Assembly (NCBI GenBank): GCA_944363395.1
Contig: CALVUC010000009.1
Coordinates: forward strand, 1-50,796
DNA: 50,796 nucleotides
DNA from: an uncultured Clostridia bacterium
GTDB lineage: Bacteria; Bacillota; Clostridia; Christensenellales; Borkfalkiaceae
Direction: 5' to 3'
Shown one piece after another: positions 34,281 through 43,111 of the stretch. Made by a program: the position numbers and the translations under genes. The first letter of the stretch is position 1. Every line of letters starts with the position of its first letter. Below the pieces are notes generated by a model that saw nothing but the letters and a program-made list of their open reading frames with translations, had not been told where the DNA came from and did no database searches.

Positions 34281-34336
34281 ACGCCGCACGGAAAGAGCAC
34301 CCCGTGATCTTGCCCGGGGGTCTCTTTCCGCGGCGT
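34281..34336. repeat. Long near-perfect hairpin, function unknown
   Basis: The arms ACGCCG-CGGAAAGAG-ACCCC and GGGGT-CTCTTTCCG-CGGCGT pair over about 20 bp with two small bulges around a 13-nt loop. No T-run follows on the plus strand. It lies between the tandem repeats and the terminator of the giant lipoprotein gene. The rest of 33776-34369 has no supported gene. Confidence 0.7.
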
Positions 34337-34369
34337 TCGGCAGAGGGTGCGCGGCACGTTCAGAGCATG

Positions 34370-34399
34370 AAAAAACCTGCCCTTGCGAGCAGGTTTTTT
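34370..34399. terminator. Terminator of the giant lipoprotein gene
   Basis: AAAAAACCTGC (34370-34380), 8-nt loop, GCAGGTTTTTT (34389-34399). It works in both directions and supports the minus-strand reading of the neighbouring gene. Confidence 0.92.
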
Positions 34400-34430
34400 C
34401 TTCATTCAACTTTCGTTGAAATTTCTAAGG

Positions 34431-37400
34431 TTATTCCGCTGCGGGATATGCAACGTTCTGACCGGTGATCGTGACGCCGTCAGCCGTGACCGTAGCACCG
34501 TCCAGCGCGAAGCCGAGCGTGTACATACTGTCTGCCATGCCGCCGATCGTCCAGGTATCCGTACGGGTCGCCTTTCCTTCCGCATCGAGAAGTTCGTACA
34601 CAACGGTCATCGTATCGGTCTCGGTGTCGAGAGTAACGGTGATCCTCGTTGCAGCCGTCTTCTTCGCTGCGGTGAATGCAGGCGCGTCCTCATCGGACAC
34701 AAAGCCGGGAGCAGTCATCGTCGTGGAGCCGTAAGGTGCGTTCCAGACAAGAGCGTTATTTGCATCATAGCTTGCATAGTCGCCCGCGGGACGGACAAAG
34801 TACATCAGCTTGCCGGAAGCAGACTTGATCTGAACGACGATACCGTTCCAGCGATCTGTACCCGCGTCTGCGTAAGTGCCTTCCAGAACGACCTTATTGT
34901 TGCCGACGATCATGACAGGCGTCGTACCGCTTGCCCAAGGGGAAAGCGCGGGCTTGCCTTCAACGCTGTACTCCGCTTCGACCTCCGAATAGGTGCCGCC
35001 GCAGATGGAGCAGACGCCCGTCTCTTCGTCGAAGTCATGTGCGCAAACGACTTCGCAGACAGAGCAAACGCCGTTCACATAGGTATGCGTCGTGTGGTCG
35101 GGATCGACCTTACCGCAGGCAACGCACTTGCCCTGCACATAGACGTGGCGGTCGCTGTCTTCGGTATGCGCGGGATTAAGTTCGCCGCAAGCAATGCACT
35201 GATCGTAAGAAGCCGATGCCTTATCTTCCACATAGACGTGAGGATACTCCTCGGTGCCATGCTTGGGATTGAGAACGCCGCAGCCCTCTGCCGTGCAGTG
35301 ATCGTAAGCGGAGGAAGTCTTATCCGTGCTCCAGGTATGAGCGGAAGGATAATCTGCCTTGACATCCTGATAGTTGCTGTAACGGAGCAGCGCACCCGCC
35401 GCATCAACTGCGCCGACTTCAACGATCGCGAAGTTCGCGCTCGCGACGCCGGAACCTGCGACCGTGACGCCGTTCTTCTCCGCAATGGTAAGGAAGAACT
35501 TCACCATCTCGGGGATGGTCGTCCCGTTCGAGGAAGCGTGCTCGCTCGTGTAGTGGATCTTCAGCGCGCCGTTGACATAGTAGAAGATGCCGTCCTCGGG
35601 ATCGATAACGATCGTCGTGTAGCCGCTTCTCGTTTCCTGATAAGGGGAGACGCCACCTTCGATCTGCGAACCCGCTGCCATACCGGGATACAGGTTGCTG
35701 CCTGCCATCTTCTTGGCAAGTTCGAGCATTTCGCCCTCAAGGCCATCGGTATTGACGTTCCAAGGATCGAACGTACCGCCGCTGACGATGAGGTTGTTGG
35801 TAGCGGTCTTGACGATATGCATCGCCCAGTCGTCCGCACTCGTGATATTGTACTCGTAAGAAACAGTGATGCCCTTTTCGGCTGCGCCTGCAAGAGCGCC
35901 GGTCGTGAAGGCGATCGCAGACTCGGAATAAACCGCGCCGCACTTCGCGCACTGCATCGTGCCGTGCTTGCCTTCGACTTCCTCAAACTGATGCATTGCA
36001 GGGTTGATGGTAAGATCGCCGTAGAACACGACTTTGCCGTCGACCGTAAGCGGACGCCCCGTGACAGACGAAGTGTAGCAATCTTCGCTCTTGACGATGT
36101 CTACGGGTTCGGCGTCGATCGTAACGGGAACGATGCCGTCCTTGGTGACGTGGAGCGCGTTCATCTCGTCCTGCGTGACGCCGTACTCGAAGTAGAAGTC
36201 CGCCGTGTCGGTGATGCCGAGCTTCGCGATATCGATCGACTGAACGATGACGAAGCTGTTGTCGACGTCGTAAGCGTTGTCGGAATCAAGCGTACCGTTG
36301 AAGGTGAACGTCGCGTTGATCGTGCCTGCCGCAGCAAGCTCCGCATCGGTGTAGACGATGAGACCCTCTTCATACTTCGCGCCGATCTCGGTGAACTTGA
36401 GATCCTTGCCGCCCGCGTTGACGTTGACGACCATGTCGCCGATGGTGAGGTCGGTTTCGACAATGTTCTCGGTCGCCTTGACAACGACGAAGCAGAGCTT
36501 GCCGCCGTCCACCGTGAAGTAGCCCTTGTTGCCGCCGACTTCGACGACGGGGCTGCCTTCTGCCGCGACGGGTTCGCCGTAGTAGATATAGGTGAGGTTG
36601 TTCTCGGTCGTACGGAAGTTGACGAGCGCATAAGCATCCCCGCCGATTTCCATAGGACCATACGAAAGCGTGAGTGTGAGCGTCGTGACGCCGTTCGCTT
36701 CTTCGACCTTGGAGGTGTACGCCTCGCCGCCGCGGAATTTGCCCGATGCCTCGAGAGCATCCGTCGCGACAAGCATACCGCTGATATCGGAGACGCCGAC
36801 CTTCGCGCTTGCATAGGTCTCGCTGTCGACGGTGTAGACGACGGTGACCGTCGCGCCCGTGTTCGCAGGGATGGCGGTCAGTTCGCCCGTGTAGCCTTCG
36901 ACCGCGATATCCGTGATCTGGACGGAGTAGATCGGAGCCGTGACCTTGGAGACGTCGATGACGATCTCGGTATCCTGTGCGCCCGTGATGGTCGCGGTGG
37001 TGACGTCGCCGCCCGTCGTGACCTTCACATCGAAGTAATCTTTGTTCGCACCCTCGAGGATCTCGGCAATGCCGCTCGTTGCAGGGGTGCCGAGGTCGGT
37101 ACCATAGACGCGAAGGACGATATAGCCCGTACCCTTGCCCGCATCGGAAGGCGCCGCGACCGCTCTGCCCACAGGCGTGATGACGACCTTGGCGGGGCTT
37201 CCGTTGTCGGAGCCGAACCCGACGTTGCCGAGTGCGGCGCTCTCGCCAGAGCCGTAAACTTCGGTGACGCTGTTCTCGGTGATCGAGCTGATGAAGTCGT
37301 CGTCGCCGAGGGACATTTCGTCGTAAGCGGTGACGCTGCCCGACTTGACCATGATGCGGAAGTCCTTATCGGTCACGAGCAGGCGATCGGTCTCGCCGAG

Positions 37401-38903
37401 CGTGACCCACTCTTCGCCGCGCTTGACCTGCAGCGAGAAGCCTTCGGGATCGACCTGACGGTCGTCGTTCGCATACTTGACCTTGACGTTGCCTTCGAGA
37501 TCTTCGAGGTTGAACGCCTGACCTGCGACATAGTTCTTGATCGCATCGTCGCCGAGGCCGGTAAAGACGACCTCTTCAAGCTTCTGCTGCTCGACGACTT
37601 CCATGCGGTCAAATTTCATTTCGGTATAGTCCGCGTGGACAATGGTATCAAAAGAAGCATCCGCGTATTCATCGGGGATCTTGATGCGCGCGGTGAGCGT
37701 GTCGCCCGCGGCGCCGTCGCTGCCGTTGTAGACGGTGTAGACGAGCTCGATGATGTTGTCGTTGCGGAAGGTGTAGCTCAGGGAGATCTCCTGCACATCG
37801 GTGAACGTACCCGTGGAGAGCGCGGTACCGACGGAGGACGCCGCCCAATCGCCCCACGTGCTCGTGTCTGCGGGAGGATTGAGGGGATCGAAATCGCCCC
37901 ATGCTGCGGGAAGGTTGGTGTTGGAACCGTTGGAGCTGTAGTTACGGGTATCATCGCTGCCGCCGACAAGGCCCGCAAGCATACGGGTGCCGTAACGGGA
38001 AACGCCGTTGTTGCCGATACCGTTCATCAGGACCCAACCGTCCGCACGGACGATGACGGACATACCGCCCTGATAATTCGGGGACGACTTGAAGAGAGAG
38101 GTGGACGCGTCGAAATCGCGCAGCGCGATACCGATGTTGGGATAGTACCAGACGCTTCCATCGGGCAGGTTGTAGTTCTGCGCCGTGCCATAGAGCGTGA
38201 CGGTCATGCCCTTACGGATGGTGCCTGCGGTCATCGTGTTGACGACGGTTTCGTAATCGCCCTGATCGACGGTGCCGAAGGGCGTGAGAAGTTCCAGATC
38301 GCCCTTGGACGTATCGTTGGCGGTGCCGCCGTGGAAGTCACCCTTCGAACCGACAATGACGGACTCATACTCGCCTTCGCCGAGTTCGAACACGGTCTTG
38401 GCAGCGCCGCACTGGCAGCTTGCCGTACCCGTCTCGTCGGGCTCGCCGAACGCGTGGTCGATGCGGATGTTGAGCGAGTTGGTGAGCGCAACGCCCTCTT
38501 CGCCGCAATCGAACTTGTCGGTCGACATGAGCTTTGCCGACGCAAGATAGTTGCCGACGGCGTCCCAATCGACTTTGCTGAAGTCGTAGGTCAAGACGTC
38601 GCCTTTGACGACCTGCACGCGCGACTCACCGGAAACGGTGACCTGCACGTTGAGATCGCCTGCTGCCTCCTGCACCAGCGCGGCACGAGCTGCATCGTCT
38701 GCTGCTGCCGCAACTTCGGCATCGGTCAGCGTGACGGTAGCGGTATCCGACTGGAACCGTACGCTCGTGACCTTGCCTTCCGTCTCGGAAGGAGTTTCCG
38801 GATCTTTATCAGGATCCTTCTGCTCCTCCGGCACGCAGGCAAACAGACACAGCGACATCATGAGCGAAAATAAAATAACCAGAACGGTCTTTAATTTTCT
38901 CAT
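34431..38903 (-). CDS. Giant surface lipoprotein with lectin-like and Cys-rich repeats
   Basis: A 1490-residue exported lipoprotein: basic N-terminus, hydrophobic core and LFAC lipobox (Cys23), then an acidic Asp/Pro/Glu linker. Three segments look like jelly-roll/concanavalin-type domains (about 150-430, 980-1170 and 1310-1490), separated by beta-rich Ig-like stretches (about 430-960). Residues about 1188-1308 hold CxxC repeats of the type HVYVQGKCVACGKVDPDH, common in clostridial surface proteins and perhaps zinc-binding. The ATG follows GGGGGAGG. A carbohydrate-binding or adhesive role outside the membrane is inferred; no catalytic domain was recognised. Confidence 0.85.
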   Translation of the reverse strand: MRKLKTVLVILFSLMMSLCLFACVPEEQKDPDKDPETPSETEGKVTSVRFQSDTATVTLTDAEVAAAADDAARAALVQEAAGDLNVQVTVSGESRVQVVKGDVLTYDFSKVDWDAVGNYLASAKLMSTDKFDCGEEGVALTNSLNIRIDHAFGEPDETGTASCQCGAAKTVFELGEGEYESVIVGSKGDFHGGTANDTSKGDLELLTPFGTVDQGDYETVVNTMTAGTIRKGMTVTLYGTAQNYNLPDGSVWYYPNIGIALRDFDASTSLFKSSPNYQGGMSVIVRADGWVLMNGIGNNGVSRYGTRMLAGLVGGSDDTRNYSSNGSNTNLPAAWGDFDPLNPPADTSTWGDWAASSVGTALSTGTFTDVQEISLSYTFRNDNIIELVYTVYNGSDGAAGDTLTARIKIPDEYADASFDTIVHADYTEMKFDRMEVVEQQKLEEVVFTGLGDDAIKNYVAGQAFNLEDLEGNVKVKYANDDRQVDPEGFSLQVKRGEEWVTLGETDRLLVTDKDFRIMVKSGSVTAYDEMSLGDDDFISSITENSVTEVYGSGESAALGNVGFGSDNGSPAKVVITPVGRAVAAPSDAGKGTGYIVLRVYGTDLGTPATSGIAEILEGANKDYFDVKVTTGGDVTTATITGAQDTEIVIDVSKVTAPIYSVQITDIAVEGYTGELTAIPANTGATVTVVYTVDSETYASAKVGVSDISGMLVATDALEASGKFRGGEAYTSKVEEANGVTTLTLTLSYGPMEIGGDAYALVNFRTTENNLTYIYYGEPVAAEGSPVVEVGGNKGYFTVDGGKLCFVVVKATENIVETDLTIGDMVVNVNAGGKDLKFTEIGAKYEEGLIVYTDAELAAAGTINATFTFNGTLDSDNAYDVDNSFVIVQSIDIAKLGITDTADFYFEYGVTQDEMNALHVTKDGIVPVTIDAEPVDIVKSEDCYTSSVTGRPLTVDGKVVFYGDLTINPAMHQFEEVEGKHGTMQCAKCGAVYSESAIAFTTGALAGAAEKGITVSYEYNITSADDWAMHIVKTATNNLIVSGGTFDPWNVNTDGLEGEMLELAKKMAGSNLYPGMAAGSQIEGGVSPYQETRSGYTTIVIDPEDGIFYYVNGALKIHYTSEHASSNGTTIPEMVKFFLTIAEKNGVTVAGSGVASANFAIVEVGAVDAAGALLRYSNYQDVKADYPSAHTWSTDKTSSAYDHCTAEGCGVLNPKHGTEEYPHVYVEDKASASYDQCIACGELNPAHTEDSDRHVYVQGKCVACGKVDPDHTTHTYVNGVCSVCEVVCAHDFDEETGVCSICGGTYSEVEAEYSVEGKPALSPWASGTTPVMIVGNNKVVLEGTYADAGTDRWNGIVVQIKSASGKLMYFVRPAGDYASYDANNALVWNAPYGSTTMTAPGFVSDEDAPAFTAAKKTAATRITVTLDTETDTMTVVYELLDAEGKATRTDTWTIGGMADSMYTLGFALDGATVTADGVTITGQNVAYPAAE

Positions 38904-38968
38904 AGTCTTGTTTGTCCTCCCCCTTTAATAAAGTTTACATTTTTCGCCATTGAATCAATGGTATCATA

Positions 38969-38997
38969 ATTCTACAACAAATCTTGCATACTGTCAA
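38969..38997 (-). promoter_or_regulatory. Promoter of the giant lipoprotein gene
   Basis: TTGACA (38997-38992), 17 bp, TAGAAT (38974-38969), giving a leader of about 60 nt that is AT-rich. Confidence 0.75.
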
Positions 38998-39095
38998 TAC
39001 ATTTTTGGGAAAATTTTTCGCCAAAATGTGCGGTTTTCCCCTTTTTTTGCCCTATTCAGTTTGCCCGCCGCAGGCAGGATCATGCGCCGCCATAT

Positions 39096-39130
39096 AAAAA
39101 AAACGGGAAACGGCTGCCTGCCGCTTCCCG
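39096..39130 (-). terminator. nad operon terminator
   Basis: CGGGAA-CGGC / GCCG-TTCCCG stem (39104-39114 with 39120-39130) with one mismatch, followed on the minus strand by eight T residues; 10 nt past the nadC stop. Confidence 0.9.
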
Positions 39131-39140
39131 CCGCGCCGCC

Positions 39141-39995
39141 TCATACGGCGGCAAGATGTTTCAAGGAAAGATCGAGGATGGGCGCGCTGTGCGTGAGCGC
39201 CCCCGAAGAGATGTAGTCCACGCCGAGCGAGGCGTAATAGGCGATGTTTTCCGCCGTGACGTTGCCGGAGATCTCCGTCTTTGCCCTGCCCTTGGCGCGG
39301 CGCACCGCCTCTTTGAGGTCGTCCTTCATGTTGTCGAGCATGATGATGTCCGCCCCCGCCGCGAGCGCCTCGTCGAGCTGGGAGAGCGTCTCCACTTCGA
39401 TCTCGACGGCGCGCACGAAGGGCGCATAGGCGCGGGCGCGCTCCACGGCGCGGGCGATGCCGCCCGCCGCGCCGATGTGGTTGTCTTTGAGCAGCACGCC
39501 GTCCGAGAGGTTGAAGCGGTGGTTGCGCCCGCCGCCCACGGTGACGGCGTACTTTTCAAAGGAACGCAGCAGCGGGGTGGTCTTGCGGGTGTCGAGCAGC
39601 ACCGTACCCGTCCCCTCCAGAAGATCCGCCATGCGGCGGGTGTACGTCGCGATCCCGCTCATGCGCTGCAAAAAATTGAGAGCCGTGCGCTCGCCCGACA
39701 AAATGGCGCGCATATTGCCCGAGACCTCGGCGATGAGCGTCCCCTTCTGTACGCGCGCGCCCTCCTCTGCATGAAAGACGACCTCCGCGGTCTCGTCCAG
39801 CAGGGAAAAGACGCGGGCAAAGACGGGCAGCCCCGCGACGACGCCCTCCGCCTTGGCGATGAGGTCGGCTTTGCCGCGCGCGTCCTCCGCCACGACGGCG
39901 TTTGCCGAGACGTCCTCCCACGGGATATCCTCCCGGAGGGCGGCGAGCAGCGTCTCGTCCCAGTGCAGTTTTTCAGTGACCTTGCTCGTGTTCAC
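39141..39995 (-). CDS. nadC: Quinolinate phosphoribosyltransferase NadC
   Basis: Converts quinolinate and PRPP to nicotinate mononucleotide, the third step of de novo NAD synthesis. The 284 residues are full length: LREDIPWEDVSANAV at the N-terminus, ERTALNFLQRMSGIATYTRRM near 100-120, DTRKTTPLLRSFEKYAV near 135-150 and GGGRNHRFNLSDGVLLKDNHI near 153-173 (read as motif blocks). The start is GTG at 39995 with AAGGAGG upstream, overlapping nadB by 23 nt. Confidence 0.96.
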   Translation of the reverse strand: MNTSKVTEKLHWDETLLAALREDIPWEDVSANAVVAEDARGKADLIAKAEGVVAGLPVFARVFSLLDETAEVVFHAEEGARVQKGTLIAEVSGNMRAILSGERTALNFLQRMSGIATYTRRMADLLEGTGTVLLDTRKTTPLLRSFEKYAVTVGGGRNHRFNLSDGVLLKDNHIGAAGGIARAVERARAYAPFVRAVEIEVETLSQLDEALAAGADIIMLDNMKDDLKEAVRRAKGRAKTEISGNVTAENIAYYASLGVDYISSGALTHSAPILDLSLKHLAAV

Positions 39996-41268
39996 GGTCT
40001 ACCTCCTTGCGGACGCGCGCGTGACGCGCGTCCTCTGTTTTCCTGTCGTAAATTTGTTCGGGGATGCACGCCGTACCTTCGGCGGCGCGCCCTTTGGCGA
40101 TGTCCGCCGCCGCGCGGCGGGCGAAGATGAGCGCTTCCAGCAGCGAATTGGATGCGAGGCGGTTCCTGCCGTGTACGCCGTTGCAGCACGTCTCGCCCAC
40201 GGCGTAGAGATGCGGCACGTTGGTCCTGCCCGAAAGATCGCTCTTGACGCCGCCCATAAAATAATGTTGGGCGGGCACGACGGGGATGGGTTCGGAGAGG
40301 ACGTCGTAGCCCTCCTCGCGGCAGCGCTCCACGATGCCGGGGAAGTGATGCAGCAGGGTCTGCGCCCCGCCCGCGACCGTGGTGAGGTCGAGACGGACGA
40401 ACTTGCTGCCCTCCCGCCGCATCTCGCTGCGGATGGCTGCCGTGACGACGTCGCGCGGCAGCAGCTCGTCCACGAACCGTTCGCCCGCGGCGTTCAGCAG
40501 CTGCGCGCCCTCGCCGCGCACCGATTCGGAGATGAGGAAGCGCCTGCCGCGGCGCTCGGTATACAGCGTCGTGGGATGGAACTGCACATAGTCGAGGTGC
40601 TCGGTCGCGACGCCGTGTTCGAGGGCGACGCCCACGCCGTCCCCCGTCAGGATGCGGAAGTTCGTGGAGTGCGGGAACAGCCCGCCCACGCCGCCCGTCG
40701 CGAGCACGGTGTTGCCCGCGCGCACGGCGGTGAGCACGCCCGACTTGTTGTCGCGCAGCACGGCGCCGAGGCATTGCGTCTTTTGTTCGTCGAAGAGAAG
40801 GTCGACCATCGTCGTATACGGCAGCAGGGTGACGTTCGCACACCTGCGCACCGCGCGCAGAAGATGGGAACTGATCTCCTTTCCCGTGCAGTCGGCATGG
40901 AAGAGGATGCGCGGACGGGAATGCGCGCCCTCCCGCGTGTAGACGAGCCCGCCGCCCGCGTCGCGCTCGAAGCGCACGCCGTAGGAGATGAGTTCGTCGA
41001 TGGTCTCGCGCGAGTGGCGGATCATGCAGCGCACGGTTCCGGGATCGTTCTCGTAATGCCCCGCGCGCATGGTGTCCTCGAAATAGCTCTGCTCGTCCCC
41101 TTTGTCGTGCAGGACGCAGATGCCGCCCTGTGCCAGAAAGGAGTCGCTCTCCCGCGGGCCGCCCTTGCAGACGAGCAGCACGCGCTGCGAAGCGGGCAGA
41201 TGCAGGGCGCAGTTCATGCCCGCGACGCCCGCGCCGACGACGAACGTATCGGTATAGATGGTATTCAT
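39973..41268 (-). CDS. nadB: L-aspartate oxidase NadB, short form
   Basis: FAD enzyme that oxidises aspartate to iminoaspartate, the substrate of NadA. The 431 residues show the Rossmann motif VVGAGVAGMNCAL near 10, the SFLAQGGI active-site loop near 41, RFERDAGGG, and GEVC-like YAVGETCCNGVHGRNRLASNS near 345. The C-terminal helical domain of E. coli NadB (about 540 residues) is missing, as in several clostridial homologues. It overlaps nadA by ATGA-type junction. Confidence 0.95.
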   Translation of the reverse strand: MNTIYTDTFVVGAGVAGMNCALHLPASQRVLLVCKGGPRESDSFLAQGGICVLHDKGDEQSYFEDTMRAGHYENDPGTVRCMIRHSRETIDELISYGVRFERDAGGGLVYTREGAHSRPRILFHADCTGKEISSHLLRAVRRCANVTLLPYTTMVDLLFDEQKTQCLGAVLRDNKSGVLTAVRAGNTVLATGGVGGLFPHSTNFRILTGDGVGVALEHGVATEHLDYVQFHPTTLYTERRGRRFLISESVRGEGAQLLNAAGERFVDELLPRDVVTAAIRSEMRREGSKFVRLDLTTVAGGAQTLLHHFPGIVERCREEGYDVLSEPIPVVPAQHYFMGGVKSDLSGRTNVPHLYAVGETCCNGVHGRNRLASNSLLEALIFARRAAADIAKGRAAEGTACIPEQIYDRKTEDARHARVRKEVDREHEQGH

Positions 41269-42149
41269 TGTGCCAGCTCCAGCATCCTATGCAGGGCGCG
41301 CCTTGCCCCTTCGGCGACGGCGGGCGCGACCTCGACGGGCGTCCCCTCCCCCGCAAAGGCGCGGCGGAGCGCCTCCGTCGTGATCTTCTTCATGTCCCCG
41401 CAGACAAAATCGGGGCGCAGAAGGTAGAACTTCTTGTGCGGGCAGCGGCGGGAGAGCTCATAGAGCGTCCCCTCCTCCGTGCCGATGATCAGTTCCTCCG
41501 CGCGGCTGCGTTCGGCAAAGGCGATGATCTCCGCCGTCGAGCCGACGCAGTCCGCCTGCGCGCACACACGGGCGGGACACTCGGGATGCACCAAAAGCTG
41601 CGCCGCGGGATGCGCCGCGCGCGCCGCGCGCACCTCCTCCTCCGTCGCCGCGTCGTGGACGGGGCAGCAGCCGTGTCCGAAGTAGAAATTCTTTTCGGGG
41701 AGCTGCGCCGCGACGTAATGCCCGAGGTTGGGATCGGGGATGAAGTAGATGTTCTTTTCTTTGAGGCGGGAGACGATCTTCACGGCGTTGGAACTGGTGA
41801 CGATGACGTCGGAGAGCGCCTTCAGCCGCGCCGAGGAATTGATATAGGTGACGACGGCGAGATCGGGGACGGTCCCGCGCATATGTACGATCTCCTCTTC
41901 GGTCGCACGGTCCGCCATCGCGCAGTGCGCGTCCGCCACGGGAAGGATGACCTGCTTTTCGGGGCAGAGGATCTTGGCGCTCTCCCCCATGAAGGAGACC
42001 CCGCAGAAGATGATGACGGGCTTGTCGCTCGCGACCGCCTTGCGCGCGAGGGCAAAGCTGTCCCCCACAAAGTCCGCCGCCGCCTGCACCTCGCCCGGGA
42101 CGTAATAGTGTGCGAGGACGAGGGCGTCCTCACGTCCGATCGGTTGCAT
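41265..42149 (-). CDS. nadA: Quinolinate synthase NadA
   Basis: [4Fe-4S] enzyme that condenses iminoaspartate with dihydroxyacetone phosphate to quinolinate. The 294 residues contain LAHYYVPGEVQAAADFVGDS near 12, CGVSFMGESAKIL near 49 (first cluster Cys), DPNLGHYVA, and the second and third cysteines in HPECPARV and PDFVCGDMKKIT. The ATG follows GGGAGG. It is the first gene of nadA-nadB-nadC. Confidence 0.96.
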   Translation of the reverse strand: MQPIGREDALVLAHYYVPGEVQAAADFVGDSFALARKAVASDKPVIIFCGVSFMGESAKILCPEKQVILPVADAHCAMADRATEEEIVHMRGTVPDLAVVTYINSSARLKALSDVIVTSSNAVKIVSRLKEKNIYFIPDPNLGHYVAAQLPEKNFYFGHGCCPVHDAATEEEVRAARAAHPAAQLLVHPECPARVCAQADCVGSTAEIIAFAERSRAEELIIGTEEGTLYELSRRCPHKKFYLLRPDFVCGDMKKITTEALRRAFAGEGTPVEVAPAVAEGARRALHRMLELAQ

Positions 42150-42199
42150 ATTCCGTTTCCTCCCAAATACGGCGGACCCCGTCCCGCCAAATTGTTCTC

Positions 42200-42227
42200 A
42201 GTATAGACATTTTTTGCAAAAAGTCAA
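42200..42227 (-). promoter_or_regulatory. nadABC promoter
   Basis: TTGACT (42227-42222), 16 bp, TATACT (42205-42200). It starts only 2 nt from the recO stop, so it lies directly behind that operon. No recognised NiaR site. Confidence 0.7.
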
Positions 42228-42228
42228 G

Positions 42229-42945
42229 TCATTCGGCAGACATTGCCGCAAGATGCAGGTATTCCGTGAGTGCGGAGAGCCCGACGCCCACCTGACGGGC
42301 AAAGTACGCGCCCAGCAGGCGCAGCGCCCGCACGGCGCCGTCCGCGGGGAAGGCTCCCCCCTCCTGCGCGGCGCGGACGGCAAGGTAGGTGCTCTCCGAC
42401 GCAGGCACGCCCTCCTCCGTACACCCGCCGCAAAAGAAGGCGCCGTCCGCAAAGGAAAAGCGCATCCTGCCCGAGGGGATCTTTCCGCAGACGGGACAAG
42501 CCCCCGCCTCCGGAGGATAGCCCGCGTAGGACAACGCGGACAGCAAAAACCTGACGAGCGCGAGCGGCTCGTCTTTGCACAGCTCTTTGAGGGCGGTGAC
42601 GGCGGCGACGAGCAGTTCGCCCGCCTGCATCCCCTCGAGCGCGAGCCTGTCGCACGCCTCGGTGACGGCGGCGGCGGCATAAAAGCGCCCCACGTCCTCG
42701 CAGACGGCGGGAAAGCCGTCGTAGAGGGAGGCGGAAGTCACCGTGTTGCGCCCCGCGCGCGAGGCGAACACATACTCGGCAAAACAAAAAGGCTGGGCCG
42801 CGAACCGCAGTTTCGCGCCCGCCCTCCTGACGCCCTTGAAGCAAGCGGAGACCTTCCCCCGCTCCGCCGTGAGCAGCGTTGCCATCCTGTCGTTTTCCCC
42901 GTAGTCCGCCGTCCGCAGAAGAAGGGCGTCCGCCTTGAATTCCAT
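42229..42945 (-). CDS. recO: DNA repair protein RecO
   Basis: RecF-pathway mediator that anneals DNA and helps load RecA over SSB. The 238 residues have the N-terminal OB fold (MEFKADALLLRTADYGENDRM, residues 1-21), a helical middle part and a zinc site with CPVCGK near 148 and CGGC near 170. It ends the block yqfC-yqfD-phoH-HD-ybeY-era-yqzL-recO. Confidence 0.95.
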   Translation of the reverse strand: MEFKADALLLRTADYGENDRMATLLTAERGKVSACFKGVRRAGAKLRFAAQPFCFAEYVFASRAGRNTVTSASLYDGFPAVCEDVGRFYAAAAVTEACDRLALEGMQAGELLVAAVTALKELCKDEPLALVRFLLSALSYAGYPPEAGACPVCGKIPSGRMRFSFADGAFFCGGCTEEGVPASESTYLAVRAAQEGGAFPADGAVRALRLLGAYFARQVGVGLSALTEYLHLAAMSAE

Positions 42946-42984
42946 ATCGTATTTCCCGTGTGAGGGGCGCGCCGCGCCCCGCGC

Positions 42985-43083
42985 TCAGAGATGCCTGAGC
43001 CGCTGATAGAGCATATAGTAACTGAGGCTTCCCGTCTGTTCGAACAGCTCCCAGGCGAGCTGCGCCGCATCCTTTTCCCGCAT
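42985..43083 (-). CDS. yqzL: YqzL-like micropeptide between era and recO
   Basis: A 32-residue frame with the pattern W-x-x-F-x-x-TG (LAWELFEQTGSLSYYMLYQRL), as in the YqzL-like family that sits between era and recO in Bacillus, where it is about 47 residues. Position and pattern together support it. There is no Shine-Dalgarno; an element nearly identical to the one in front of yqfC abuts its ATG. Function of the family is unknown. Confidence 0.7.
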   Translation of the reverse strand: MREKDAAQLAWELFEQTGSLSYYMLYQRLRHL

Positions 43084-43098
43084 ACGGACAGTATGTGC
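43081..43098 (-). promoter_or_regulatory. 18-bp start element of yqzL, shared with yqfC
   Basis: GCACATACTGTCCGTATG, ending in the ATG of yqzL. It matches the yqfC element at 15 of 18 positions. CATACTGT resembles a sigma-E -10 (CATACAnT), and GAATA lies 22 nt upstream in -35 position. Confidence 0.5.
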
Positions 43099-43111
43099 GC
43101 AAGACGCGGGG

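Noticed and set aside
33743-34405. A 220-codon minus-strand frame across the 123-bp repeats, coding for a 41-residue repeat
   Set aside because: The frame is open because the period is a multiple of 3. No ribosome site or recognised domain, it ends inside the rpmG promoter region and starts inside the terminator of the neighbouring gene.
34383-38873. A 1496-codon open frame on the plus strand opposite the giant lipoprotein gene
   Set aside because: It is the antisense shadow of a GC-rich gene with regular codon use. It has no signal peptide, domain or ribosome site, while the minus strand has lipobox, promoter, Shine-Dalgarno and terminator.
38986-39001. A GCATACTGTCAATAC sequence similar to the yqfC/yqzL start element
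   Set aside because: It is not next to any start codon and is explained by the -35 box of the giant lipoprotein promoter on the other strand.
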